From the NCBI GenBank assembly GCA_963843285.1, contig CAWJJO010000022.1, positions 62,001 to 126,000 of the forward strand: a stretch of 64,000 nt of DNA, in the 5' to 3' direction. The translations under genes were made by a program, and so were the position numbers. Of this stretch, positions 7,996 through 16,768 are shown one piece after another; position 1 is the stretch's first letter, and the number at the start of each line of letters is the position of its first letter. The notes under the pieces are model-generated. The model saw nothing but the letters and a program-made list of their open reading frames with translations. It did no database searches and was not told the DNA's origin. The DNA is from CAZDDB01 sp963843285. GTDB lineage: Bacteria; Acidobacteriota; HRBIN11; JAKEFK01.

Positions 7996-9411
7996 ATGAG
8001 ACACATTTATGTGGTCCTTTGTGTCTTTGTTTTTGCCTCCATTGTTGCAGCGGATGAGATCCCGGGCTGCTGGTTCGGACGCGAAGCGGAAACGAAAACG
8101 GCAAAATTCACGATTCCACACGGAATGGAGTCCACGATGGTGGATTCTTACTTTCGCATTTTTTACTGGCCCGCTGATCCGGCGTTTCAACGTTTGGACC
8201 GCGATGGTTTTCCGGCAGTTCTTGCAAAACGGCGCGCAATCCTGGAGCGTTCGCGTCACTTCATCCAGACCGAGCTTGGGTGGAGGCTTCCGGCTACACG
8301 GCTTGAGATCAACCGGCCGGTGCTCTTTGTTTATTTCGTTCCCGCCGGCAAGGATTTTGCGGGCACGACCCTGGGCGACAAATACCCATACGTGATCCTG
8401 AATACGAATGTATTAGAGTCGACGGAGTTTCCTTCGCACTGGATCCATCAGCTGGCCCATGCCTCTGAGCTGCAATACAGGTCTTCCGGTGACTACTGGT
8501 TCTTCGAAGCTACTGCGGGCTGGATGGAAACGCAATTTGGAAAAGCTTCCTCCGCTACGCAAAAGGCAATCGAGTTGAGGCTTTCCCGACCCGATATTTC
8601 TATTACCGACTCCGCTCCGGCGTATGCTCTAGGCGCTTCGCGGTTTCTCGATTTGCTGGGCCATCCGTATAAGGATGTAATCCGCCAGGTTTGGGATCGG
8701 TGGTCTTACTCCGGTGAAGAAAGGTTGACTGATGTTCTGGAAAATGTTCTTTTCGTGAATCACCTGTCGAATCTGGAATCCTATTTGCAGAGTCTTGTTT
8801 TGCTCTCAACTCCCACTCCAGATCCCGTTCAAGACCGTTCGGAAGTGTCGATCAAGCCGTTTGCCGGAGCCGTCTTTGAAGGCAGGGCCTTCCAGGGCTC
8901 AGGCGGCGCGCGCTTGAGTTTTCTTTCGGAGTCTGGTGTTTATTCAGCAGCCGTTCTGTTTTACACGACCACTGAAAAGGGCGGCACGCTGGCAATGAAG
9001 AAAGGACTTACAGAACCTTGGTCCATTCAGATTCCGTTTGCTGGAATGGAACGCTACAGGGTATTCCTTGTAAACGCCTCGGCGAAAGATCTTCGCGGCG
9101 TGCTTCAGGAATCGTATGACCCTTCCATTCCTGCTGTTCTTGAATACTTTCGTGTCAATCCGGGAGAGGGTGGCATGCAGATCGAGTGGAGGACATCGCG
9201 GGAAAACGGCGTAGCGTTCTGGAATCTGTATCGGATTCACGGTGGGAAAAAAGAGCGATTGAATCTATTTCCAATTCCTGCTTCCATCCAATCCGATGAG
9301 GGACTTCATTATTTGTATTTTGATGCGCCCGGGGCCACATTCTATTCGCTCGAGGCGCTGACCGGTGAAGGTCTGCCCGGCGTGCTTGCGGGCGTAGACA
9401 GCCCTAGATGA
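7996..9411 (+). CDS. Exported protein with degenerate metallopeptidase-like HQxxH motif
   Basis: The 471-residue protein begins with a signal peptide (about residues 1-19, cleavage near VAADE). Around residues 151-180 it has HQLAH, then YWFFEATAGWME. This has the shape of a gluzincin-type peptidase core (HExxH with a downstream EATAxWxE helix), but the catalytic Glu is Gln152, so peptidase activity is doubtful. The C-terminal third (about 290-450) looks beta-rich, like fibronectin-type modules. ATG 7996 is the only reasonable start. The stop overlaps the next gene (ATGA), so the two products probably work together. I cannot assign a function. Confidence 0.7.
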   Translation: MRHIYVVLCVFVFASIVAADEIPGCWFGREAETKTAKFTIPHGMESTMVDSYFRIFYWPADPAFQRLDRDGFPAVLAKRRAILERSRHFIQTELGWRLPATRLEINRPVLFVYFVPAGKDFAGTTLGDKYPYVILNTNVLESTEFPSHWIHQLAHASELQYRSSGDYWFFEATAGWMETQFGKASSATQKAIELRLSRPDISITDSAPAYALGASRFLDLLGHPYKDVIRQVWDRWSYSGEERLTDVLENVLFVNHLSNLESYLQSLVLLSTPTPDPVQDRSEVSIKPFAGAVFEGRAFQGSGGARLSFLSESGVYSAAVLFYTTTEKGGTLAMKKGLTEPWSIQIPFAGMERYRVFLVNASAKDLRGVLQESYDPSIPAVLEYFRVNPGEGGMQIEWRTSRENGVAFWNLYRIHGGKKERLNLFPIPASIQSDEGLHYLYFDAPGATFYSLEALTGEGLPGVLAGVDSPR

Positions 9412-10139
9412 AATCAGAATCCTCCTCCTGTTTCGGCTCTCTCTTCCTTCTTCTGGCAGGTCTTGTCCTGGTTCGGTTCCTGGCCCCTGAATTGTTCAAA
9501 CTTCTGGCTGTGCTGTTCGAGGGCACTCTCTATGCAGGCGGAATTGTTGTTGTTCTCGCCCTTGCCACCATCGGATACTTCACCTACAAAAACCTGCAGG
9601 GAAACAAACAAAAACAAGAAGAAAAGAAGTTTGCCCATGTGACCCGGACGGAAGCCCTGTACCGCTCTGTTGTGGACCGTCTTCAACGCGACATCGTCCT
9701 GAACCAGGTTAGTGCTGAGGAATTTTTACAATCGGAAATTCTGGTCGGTGAGAAAGTTCAGGAGATCAAGAAAGATCTGATCCGCTTGAAGGACTTCGCA
9801 TCTCCCGAAAACCAGAAGCTGATGAACCAGCAATTGCGTGAATACAAACAAAAACTTCAGGAGAGCAGTGATCCTGCAGTCAAGGAAGTCGTGCAAGAGA
9901 ATATTGCCATGCTGGAGGAAAAGAAGCAGAGAATCGCGACGGTAGCCGAGGAGATTCAACAGAAGGAAGCGTCACTGGATCTCATTTTCAACAATCTTTC
10001 CAGGGTGGAGGATGATTTGAAATTCGGTCGATCCGTTTCCCGATTGTTTCCTGCGGAGATCTACAGAAGGTTCGGTGTGGAACCGCCATCGGACGCAGCC
10101 CGTCTACCGCCTCTGAGTGAGAAAAGCTCGAAAGAGTGA
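9408..10139 (+). CDS. Membrane-anchored coiled-coil protein, unknown function
   Basis: The 243-residue protein opens with two hydrophobic stretches (about residues 9-29 and 33-56) followed by a lysine-rich segment and a long heptad-like helical region (about 65-215) rich in Glu, Lys and Gln. That suggests two membrane spans and a cytoplasmic coiled coil. It is translationally coupled (ATGA overlap) to the exported HQxxH protein. I do not recognise the family. Confidence 0.65.
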   Translation: MKSESSSCFGSLFLLLAGLVLVRFLAPELFKLLAVLFEGTLYAGGIVVVLALATIGYFTYKNLQGNKQKQEEKKFAHVTRTEALYRSVVDRLQRDIVLNQVSAEEFLQSEILVGEKVQEIKKDLIRLKDFASPENQKLMNQQLREYKQKLQESSDPAVKEVVQENIAMLEEKKQRIATVAEEIQQKEASLDLIFNNLSRVEDDLKFGRSVSRLFPAEIYRRFGVEPPSDAARLPPLSEKSSKE

Positions 10140-10143
10140 TAGA

Positions 10144-10250
10144 CCCGGTGTGGAGCACACGGGCCTATCAAAGTTCTGGAGTTGCGGGCCTCCGTGCCCG
10201 CAGGATAGGATGCACACTCGACGGCGGGCAGGGACGCCCGCCGGCTCCGG
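10144..10250. repeat. Palindromic elements in a 132-base gap (GCGGGC/GTGCCCGC family)
   Basis: A small hairpin at 10144-10163 (CCGGTGT / ACACGGG) is followed by a larger palindrome with a left arm at 10176-10202 and a right arm at about 10222-10250. The latter belongs to the family also seen at 25434, 31132 and 51214. No gene or promoter is visible in it. Confidence 0.7.
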
Positions 10251-10271
10251 AAACCGGAGACTGGTGAGAAT

Positions 10272-10814
10272 ATGAATCTGATAGACGATTTGCTTTCCTA
10301 CAATGACCGTCTCGAACCCAGGGATACGAATACATTAGAACTTGTAGTCGTCCATTGTACCGAGCTTCCTACATTGGAAATGGCGAAAGAATACGGAGAA
10401 CGAATCATTCATCCGGATAGCAAAACCGGCAATTCGGGCCACTATTACGTGGACCGGGACGGCTCGGTGTACCGTTATGTGAGGGAAGACCGGACTGCAT
10501 ATCATGTAATCGGACGCAATCGCAATTCAATTGGAGTTGAATTGGTGAATCTGGGAAGATATCCCAACTGGTTTCATTCCAAACATCAGGAGGTCAATGA
10601 GGAGTATCCGCAGGCGCAAGTCGATTCACTCAAGGAATTTCTTTCGGAGATGAAACGCCGTTATCCGCATCTTGCAAAAATTGCGCGTCATTCCGATCTG
10701 GACACGTTGATGATCCCTGCGCAGGATAATCCCGATATCCGTATCCGCCGAAAGATTGATCCGGGCCCCTTGTTCCCCTGGGAAGAAGTTCGAAACTTCT
10801 GGCTTTCGCTTTAG
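10272..10814 (+). CDS. N-acetylmuramoyl-L-alanine amidase (Amidase_2 type)
   Basis: The 180-residue protein has the fold markers of the amidase_2/PGRP family: VVHCTE near residue 29, then SGHYYVDRDGSVYR, AYHV with a second zinc His, and KIDPGP near the C-terminus with the third ligand (Asp). These enzymes cut the amide bond between muramic acid and the stem peptide of murein. There is no clear signal peptide, so it may act on cytoplasmic recycling products (AmpD-like) or use another export route. An insertion around residues 100-115 is unusual but leaves all three ligands intact. Confidence 0.82.
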   Translation: MNLIDDLLSYNDRLEPRDTNTLELVVVHCTELPTLEMAKEYGERIIHPDSKTGNSGHYYVDRDGSVYRYVREDRTAYHVIGRNRNSIGVELVNLGRYPNWFHSKHQEVNEEYPQAQVDSLKEFLSEMKRRYPHLAKIARHSDLDTLMIPAQDNPDIRIRRKIDPGPLFPWEEVRNFWLSL

Positions 10815-10848
10815 ATCCGAATTGCCTGTCCGGCGTTCCTATAAGAAG

Positions 10849-11655
10849 ATGAAACTGTTTCAAGATGCCCGCGACTATCAGATCCTGTTTCTTAGCGGAT
10901 TTTTGATTCTGGGAGTTTTCGGAAGAGATTTAACGGTGCATTTCCATCTGATGGCAGCCGTAGTAGCAGCCGGTCTGTTGACCCAGTACGCTCTGGCGCG
11001 CGGAACTTCGCTCAAAAGTGCCTGGATTACAGTGTTGAGTCTCTGCTTGCTACTTCGGGCAAACTCAGTTCTGACGATGGTCGTTGCCGGTGTGATCTCG
11101 ATCCTGTGTAAGTTTGTGTTTCGCTATCGTGGAAAACACTTTTTCAATCCTTCCAATTTTGGGATCATCGCTGTTTTATCATTCACCTCAGACGCATGGG
11201 TAACCCCGGGGCAATGGGGAGAGGAACTGTGGTATGCATTTCTGTTTCTTGGCGCGGGAGCGATGGTTGTTCGAAAAGTCGGACGATGGGACACCACGGG
11301 GGCGTTTCTGCTGTGCTATTTTGGTTTGGAGGCCGCGAGGAATGTCTGGCTGGGCTGGACGTGGGATGTGTATTTACACCGGATGACAAGCGGCGCGCTG
11401 CTGCTGTTTGCGTTCTTCATGATCACCGATCCTCGCGCGATTCCCGACAACCGGCGAGCTCGTGTCCTGTGGGCCGCTTTGGTTGCAGTACTCACATTTG
11501 TGTTGCGAAACAAGTTCTTCATGCCTACGGCTGCCTTCTGGGCATTGTTCATTCTTTCTCCATTGACGATTTTGTTTGATCGATGGCGGCCGGCAAAAAG
11601 ATTTGAATGGAAGGGGACTGTTTCTTCCCCGTCCGAAGGGAGGTTAGTTGCATGA
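10849..11655 (+). CDS. RnfD/NqrB-like integral membrane protein (orphan)
   Basis: The 268-residue protein is almost entirely membrane-embedded, with about eight hydrophobic segments. It carries KHFFNPSNFG and, later, AFFMITDPRAIP; both resemble conserved pieces of RnfD/NqrB, the membrane subunits of Na+ or H+-linked NADH/ferredoxin oxidoreductases. I do not see the S/T-GAT flavin-attachment motif, and none of the other Rnf/Nqr genes are nearby. ATG 10849 is chosen because earlier in-frame codons overlap the amidase gene. The stop overlaps the next gene by ATGA, so it is paired with a DUF2330 protein. Function unknown. Confidence 0.65.
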   Translation: MKLFQDARDYQILFLSGFLILGVFGRDLTVHFHLMAAVVAAGLLTQYALARGTSLKSAWITVLSLCLLLRANSVLTMVVAGVISILCKFVFRYRGKHFFNPSNFGIIAVLSFTSDAWVTPGQWGEELWYAFLFLGAGAMVVRKVGRWDTTGAFLLCYFGLEAARNVWLGWTWDVYLHRMTSGALLLFAFFMITDPRAIPDNRRARVLWAALVAVLTFVLRNKFFMPTAAFWALFILSPLTILFDRWRPAKRFEWKGTVSSPSEGRLVA

Positions 11656-12995
11656 ATTGGAAGAGATGGATGTTGATGTTTCTGATTCTTTCCGCAAGTT
11701 CTGCCGCGAGTTGGGGATTTTGTGGTTTCTTTGTTGCGAAAGCGGACGCAAAACTGTTTAACAAGGCTTCGCGGGTTGTGATCGCGCGGGACGGTGACCG
11801 CACAGTTCTTACAATGGCCAATGACTATCAGGGGGAACTGAAGGACTTTGCGATCGTAGTGCCAGTCCCTGTGGTTCTTCAAAAGGGGCAAGTACATATC
11901 GGTGATCCGCAGGTCTTGGAAAGACTCGATGCCTTCAGCGCTCCGCGGTTGGTGGAATATTTTGATCCCGATCCTTGCGCGCCCGTTCGAGTCTACGAGG
12001 CTATGCCGTCTGCTCCCATGGCAGCCGGAGCGGCAAAAGGTCGCGGCGCGGACGCCCTGGGTGTCAAGATTGAGGCGCAGTTTACGGTCGGCGAATACGA
12101 CATCATCATTTTAAGCGCGAAGGAATCGGGTGGTTTGGAGATCTGGCTCCGCGACAATGGATATCGCATGCCCGAAGGTGCTGCTCCACTCTTGCAACCG
12201 TACATCAAGCAAAACATGAAGTTCTTTGTCGCAAAGGTGAATCTGAAGGAGTTCGAGAAGACAGGCCAACAGTTTTTGCGGCCGCTTCAGATGGCTTATG
12301 AATCACCCAAATTCATGTTACCGATCAGGCTTGGCATGGCTAATGCGAAGGGAGAGCAGGATCTGGTCGCCTACATTCTTTCTCCGCAGGGGCGTGCCGA
12401 AGTTACGAATTACCGGACGGTGCGGATTCCATCCGATGCGGAAATCCCGATTTACGTAAAGGATGAATTTGGTGATTTCTATCGTGCCATGTTCCAACGT
12501 GCCTACGAACGGGAAGGGAAGAATGTTGTGTTTTTGGAATATGCATGGGATATGAACTGGTGTGATCCCTGCGCGGCGGATCCATTGACCCCCGAAGAAT
12601 TGCGAAAGGCCGGTGTCTTCTGGATGGATGAAACAGGTCCCTCCTCCAAAATGCGCCCTGTGCAGGGCGGCTCGAATGTATACATTTCGCGTCTGCATGT
12701 TCGTTATGGCCGCGAAAAATTTCCGGAAGATCTGGTGTTTCAAGCCACACCCAATCGTGAGAATTTTCAGGGGAGATACATCCTCCGTCATGCGTTCACG
12801 GGAGAAATCACCTGTCAGGAAGGAAGGAAATACCGGAAGGATCTGAGACAGCGATTCGAGACAGAGGCTCAAACACTCGCCAAACTTACCGGTTGGGAAA
12901 TCAACGATATCCGCAAGAAGGCCGGGATTCAAGGCGCCCCGCAGACCGAAACGGAAGAAGAATCCTGGTGGGAGAAAATCTTCAACGACGATTGA
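11652..12995 (+). CDS. DUF2330-domain exported protein
   Basis: The 447-residue protein has a signal peptide (about 1-22) directly followed by CGFFVAKADA, VVIARDG and FAIVVPVP, the opening characteristic of DUF2330 proteins. The body includes a cysteine pair around WCDPCAADPLTPEEL and a repeated YILRHAF-type strand near the end. DUF2330 proteins are of unknown function, predicted extracytoplasmic. The start codon overlaps the stop of the RnfD-like gene (ATGA), so the two are probably made together and perhaps form a membrane/periplasm unit. Alternative upstream in-frame starts lie inside the previous gene. Confidence 0.8.
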   Translation: MNWKRWMLMFLILSASSAASWGFCGFFVAKADAKLFNKASRVVIARDGDRTVLTMANDYQGELKDFAIVVPVPVVLQKGQVHIGDPQVLERLDAFSAPRLVEYFDPDPCAPVRVYEAMPSAPMAAGAAKGRGADALGVKIEAQFTVGEYDIIILSAKESGGLEIWLRDNGYRMPEGAAPLLQPYIKQNMKFFVAKVNLKEFEKTGQQFLRPLQMAYESPKFMLPIRLGMANAKGEQDLVAYILSPQGRAEVTNYRTVRIPSDAEIPIYVKDEFGDFYRAMFQRAYEREGKNVVFLEYAWDMNWCDPCAADPLTPEELRKAGVFWMDETGPSSKMRPVQGGSNVYISRLHVRYGREKFPEDLVFQATPNRENFQGRYILRHAFTGEITCQEGRKYRKDLRQRFETEAQTLAKLTGWEINDIRKKAGIQGAPQTETEEESWWEKIFNDD

Positions 12996-13006
12996 TCGAA
13001 AGCAAG

Positions 13007-13251
13007 TAGGGGCTATGCATTTGCCATGAAAGCATCAGGATCGCCCCGAAGAAACGAAACATCGGAAGCAATTTTTGGATCATTGAAGTCTGCGCAAATG
13101 CACAGCCCGTCTGGATGTGTACGACCCTACCACTTCGTCTGACGGGCTGAGCATTTTCCACTGCGAACAAAATCGTGCATGGAGGAAGGCCTTCGCCAAT
13201 CGCATCCGGAACGACACATCGATGGAAAAATGCTCAGCCCCTACCACTTTT
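13007..13251. repeat. Compound palindromic element filling a 281-base gap
   Basis: Two inverted pairs are nested here. GGGCTATGCATTTGCC at about 13011-13026 pairs with GCAAATGCACAGCCC at 13093-13107. GGGCTGAGCATTTTCCA at 13144-13160 pairs with ATGGAAAAATGCTCAGCCC at 13222-13240. GTAGGGGC and GCCCCTAC ends link it loosely to the GTAGGGGCGACC family. I find no convincing gene in the gap. Confidence 0.75.
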
Positions 13252-13276
13252 TCTTGAAATTGTTTAGAATACAGCG

Positions 13277-15478
13277 ATGCCAAAGGCAGCGTACTATTCT
13301 TGTCATATCTTATTCATAGTAGCTATCCTTCTTGCGGCCGGTTGCGCCGAGAGGCGTCCCCCTCGCCCTCCTGTGGAAACACGCAAGACCCCAACCGCCG
13401 TTCCCATGCCCGCTCCATTGTCTCTCCGGCCGCCGGTCATCCGGATCGGATTGAAAACAGACGCCAAGTCTTGCACAATTTCGTACGGCGACACCATTTC
13501 TATCAGCGATGGAAACCGGCGAAAGGCAGTTCGTCAGATGGTGACCGCCTCGGTTAGTTTTGTCGCCGACATTCAGATCCGCTATTCCGTGCAGATCGGC
13601 TCCTTTTCTTCTCAGGCAAATGCCCAGCAGGCTTTGAGTCAAGCGAAGTCCAGAACACATTACGACGCATTTCTGCGTGAGAATGCGGACTTGCATCAAT
13701 TTCAAGTTCGTCTGGGTCCCTTTTCCGGGAAAGAAAAGGCGCAACAGGTGATCGAAGATATCAAGACCAACGGCTATCCAAATGCATTCTATGTTGCGGA
13801 AGACACTGGCGGCGGAAAACTTCCTGATCTTGTCGTTCGCGATGAAGAAGGAAACGTTGTGATGAAAGCCGCCGGGGCCGTCCAGTTCTGGACATCCGCC
13901 GGAATGATTGAAATCGATCATATTCGTTATCGCGGCTTCGCAACTCTTCTTGTGAATTCCAATGGGCGAATCACAGTCATCAATACAATCAACATGGAAG
14001 ATTATCTCAAGGGTGTGGTTCCAAACGAGATCGGTCCTGCATCGCTCGCTACTTATCAGGCGCTCAAAGCTCAAGGCGTTGCAGCGCGAACGTATGCCTA
14101 TAAAAACTTGAAACAGTTTGACTCGGAAGGCTATGACCTCTGCTCCACCCCGCGATGTCAGGTGTATTCAGGAATGACTTCGGAAAATGATCTGACTTCG
14201 AAGGCGGTAGAAGAGACAGCAGGGGAAATCCTCACCTATCAAGGCCAACCGATCAACGCTCTTTACACATCTACTTGCGGCGGTAAAACAGAAAATGCCG
14301 AATATATGTTTGAAGGATGGAATTACCCGTATTTAAAAAGCGTGGAATGCTATCCGGAAGAATCGGAAACGGTTCGTGGAAAAACAAAAATACGCGGTCA
14401 GAAGCAGGAATACTGGCTCAGCTGGCTCACCGCCAAGACGGGACAATCCTTTTCCGGAAGTACGAACGCTCCTTTGACGGAATCTGAGGTTCTTGAAACC
14501 ACAAATTCTCTAATCCGTTATCTTGGAAAGAAGCCGTGCGGACAAGATCATCTGATCGGCGTTGATTGGATTCATATCGGCTCCTTCCTTGTAGATCAGC
14601 TTTGCTGGCAAGCAAAACGCGATTCGCTTCTAAACGAGAAAGATTATCAGTATTTCCTGAGCCGCCTGGATTTTCCGGTCTCGGTCGGCCCCGATTCGCA
14701 TTCTTTCCTTTTCTTGTTTCACGATGGGATCCTTGTTCCGGAAGGCGGCGCAGATCTGAATCCGAATGCGCCGATGAACCGCACAGAATTTCTGAAAGCG
14801 ATGTACCGCATTCTGCAGCACTACCGGCAGATTAACGCAAAAGACGGAATGGTCCGTGAAATCGACGATCGACAGATCCAGATTGTGGATGATACAGGAG
14901 TGCATACGCAATCATATGAGAACCCCATTTTTCTATACCAGAAGATCGGGGATTCCGTTACACCGCGCAGCGAGCTCGTATGCTCCGCCGGCGACACGAT
15001 CGAATACTATCTCGAGGGGGACCAGATCCGGATTCTCGTTTGCGAAGTGAGCCGGTCCGGCATCTCCGCAGATCGTTCTTCCAAGTACACCTTCTGGCAG
15101 GAAACGTTCACTCCTGAAGAACTGGGCCAGAAGATCAGCAAATACCTAGATGCCGGAGATGTCCTGGATCTTCAGCCTCTCAGCTATGGTGTTTCCGGCC
15201 GCGTTTATGAAATGAAAGTGATCGGAAGCAAAACAACCGGTATACTGAAGGGGATCCGGGTCCGTTGGGGGCTCGGGCTGCGCGATAATTTATTTGTCGT
15301 CGACCGCACGATGGATCGCGGCGGAAGGGTCAAGAATTTCGTGTTTACGGGACGAGGTTGGGGACACGGACTCGGCATGTGCCAGGTCGGAGCATTAGGT
15401 TATGCAAAAATGGGAAAGGACTATCGAAGCATCCTGCTTCACTATTACAGCGGCGTCGGCATTACGAAAATGTTCTAA
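13277..15478 (+). CDS. SPOR-SpoIID/LytB lipoprotein, putative peptidoglycan lytic enzyme
   Basis: The 733-residue protein has a lipoprotein signal with the lipobox LAAGC (Cys23). A SPOR domain follows (about 103-175, YSVQIGSF...VRLGPF), which in other proteins binds denuded glycan strands at division sites. The SpoIID/LytB domain starts near residue 215 (YRGFATLLVN, EDYLKGVVPNE, ALKAQGVAARTYA) and resumes at the C-terminus with GRGWGHGLGMCQ. Between these halves sits an insert of some 250 residues containing a segment that resembles an S-layer-homology repeat (LNPNAPMNRTEFL). SpoIID is a lytic transglycosylase in spore formers; the fused protein probably remodels murein at the outer or inner membrane. 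Normal SpoIID is about half this size. Confidence 0.85.
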   Translation: MPKAAYYSCHILFIVAILLAAGCAERRPPRPPVETRKTPTAVPMPAPLSLRPPVIRIGLKTDAKSCTISYGDTISISDGNRRKAVRQMVTASVSFVADIQIRYSVQIGSFSSQANAQQALSQAKSRTHYDAFLRENADLHQFQVRLGPFSGKEKAQQVIEDIKTNGYPNAFYVAEDTGGGKLPDLVVRDEEGNVVMKAAGAVQFWTSAGMIEIDHIRYRGFATLLVNSNGRITVINTINMEDYLKGVVPNEIGPASLATYQALKAQGVAARTYAYKNLKQFDSEGYDLCSTPRCQVYSGMTSENDLTSKAVEETAGEILTYQGQPINALYTSTCGGKTENAEYMFEGWNYPYLKSVECYPEESETVRGKTKIRGQKQEYWLSWLTAKTGQSFSGSTNAPLTESEVLETTNSLIRYLGKKPCGQDHLIGVDWIHIGSFLVDQLCWQAKRDSLLNEKDYQYFLSRLDFPVSVGPDSHSFLFLFHDGILVPEGGADLNPNAPMNRTEFLKAMYRILQHYRQINAKDGMVREIDDRQIQIVDDTGVHTQSYENPIFLYQKIGDSVTPRSELVCSAGDTIEYYLEGDQIRILVCEVSRSGISADRSSKYTFWQETFTPEELGQKISKYLDAGDVLDLQPLSYGVSGRVYEMKVIGSKTTGILKGIRVRWGLGLRDNLFVVDRTMDRGGRVKNFVFTGRGWGHGLGMCQVGALGYAKMGKDYRSILLHYYSGVGITKMF

Positions 15479-15533
15479 AACCACGCAAAGTTGCATTGGC
15501 GAAATACTCGCAGTACCATTCTCCTAACCCAAC

Positions 15534-16640
15534 ATGATCGGAAAAAGCTTCAAGGGAGATTTGTCGGATATCAGTCTTCCGGATATTCTGGAATTCCTGC
15601 GCGCATCCCGTAAGACAGGTGTAATCAGCTTCAAACGGGAAAGAATCAGAAAAAGCATTTACATTCAGGATGGGAATGTGATTTTTGCCGCCAGTAATCT
15701 TCCTGAAGATCGTCTTGGCGACCTGTTGCTTGCAAAAGGAAAGATTACGCGGCAGGAATATGACAGATCGGTCACGATGCTTGGCGGACCGAAACGTCAG
15801 GGACGAATCCTGGTGGAGATGGGCGCGATTACGCCCAAAGTACTCTGGGAGGGTGTTCAAGACCAAATCCGGTACATCGTATACAGCCTTTTTAATTGGG
15901 ACCGCGGCATGTTCTTTTTTTCCCAGGGAGAACTCCCAAGCATGGAAAACATTACTGCCGACGTCAGCCTATCCGAACTTCTGGTAGAAGGAATCCGCCG
16001 GATCAATGACCACCACATGCTTCAGAACAAGTTTCCTTCCCGCGATGTGGTGATAGCAAGAATGGATTTCGGCTTAAAACATCGCGCTTCGCTCGAGCCT
16101 TTCGAAAAACATGTGCTGGATCTGATTGATGGCCGGCGCACGGTTGAAGAAATTTGCAGAGACAGCGAGATTGGCGAACCGGGAACCTTCAAAGTGCTTT
16201 ATCTCTTGACGTGTCTCGGTTATATCAAAGTCAAAGGTCGCAGAGAAGATTCATCGGCAGACGCCTCTGCCGACATGAATTCAGATGAAGTTAGAAGCAT
16301 ACTGACCAGCTATAACCGGATGTTTTCCTATCTCTACCGCTACATGATGAGAGAAGTAGGGCCAATTACAGAGCATGTCTTGAGCAAGTACCTCCTGGAT
16401 ATTCGAGATCTAAACTCTTCGGTGTTTCGAAATGTAATGTTGAGAAAGGATGGCACTCTCGACGATGCCACAATCGAAGGAAATCTTCAGTGGGTACGCG
16501 CCGATCACAAGAAAGAGCTTCTCCTGTCCTCTTTGAATGAGTTTCTGTATTCAACGATCCTTGCCGTCAAGCGGACGCTCGGACCGGAACACGAATCGCG
16601 CGTGATCGAGACTCTAAAGAATATCCGGCCAGAATTATGA
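15534..16640 (+). CDS. DUF4388 (PATAN) domain regulatory protein 1
   Basis: The 368-residue soluble protein begins with FKGDLSDISLPDILEFL and SGVISF-like strands typical of DUF4388/PATAN domains (about 1-95), which occur in signalling proteins, often beside response regulators and GTPases. A second region (about 115-230) resembles a winged-helix-like segment with EEICRDSEIGE. The rest is helical without a match. ATG 15534 gives the standard PATAN N-terminus. A 31-residue membrane protein is coupled to its 3' end. A second PATAN protein is encoded 1.7 kb downstream on the other strand. Confidence 0.8.
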   Translation: MIGKSFKGDLSDISLPDILEFLRASRKTGVISFKRERIRKSIYIQDGNVIFAASNLPEDRLGDLLLAKGKITRQEYDRSVTMLGGPKRQGRILVEMGAITPKVLWEGVQDQIRYIVYSLFNWDRGMFFFSQGELPSMENITADVSLSELLVEGIRRINDHHMLQNKFPSRDVVIARMDFGLKHRASLEPFEKHVLDLIDGRRTVEEICRDSEIGEPGTFKVLYLLTCLGYIKVKGRREDSSADASADMNSDEVRSILTSYNRMFSYLYRYMMREVGPITEHVLSKYLLDIRDLNSSVFRNVMLRKDGTLDDATIEGNLQWVRADHKKELLLSSLNEFLYSTILAVKRTLGPEHESRVIETLKNIRPEL

Positions 16641-16732
16641 CCCGCTCTCAGAAGCAGCAATTGATCGGAGTCTATCTTCTTGGGGTGGCTCTTTTGATCA
16701 TTTTTCTCCTGAGGCATATCCTGATACAATAA
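16637..16732 (+). CDS. 31-residue single-span membrane protein
   Basis: ATG at 16637 overlaps the stop of the PATAN gene (ATGA) and the frame runs to TAA at 16730-16732. The product has a basic N-terminus (MTRSQKQQ) and one strongly hydrophobic stretch (residues 9-25), ending LRHILIQ, so it should sit in the membrane with the N-terminus inside. The overlap with the upstream stop argues for real translation. I know no family for it; it may be missed by callers with a length cut-off. Confidence 0.5.
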   Translation: MTRSQKQQLIGVYLLGVALLIIFLLRHILIQ

Positions 16733-16768
16733 TCCGTGCAAGGGTGGATTTACTGGGGCTGGAGGTCT

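Noticed and set aside
13007..13251. Protein gene in the 281-base gap
   Set aside because: Open stretches here are made of inverted-repeat DNA with no start site or family resemblance.
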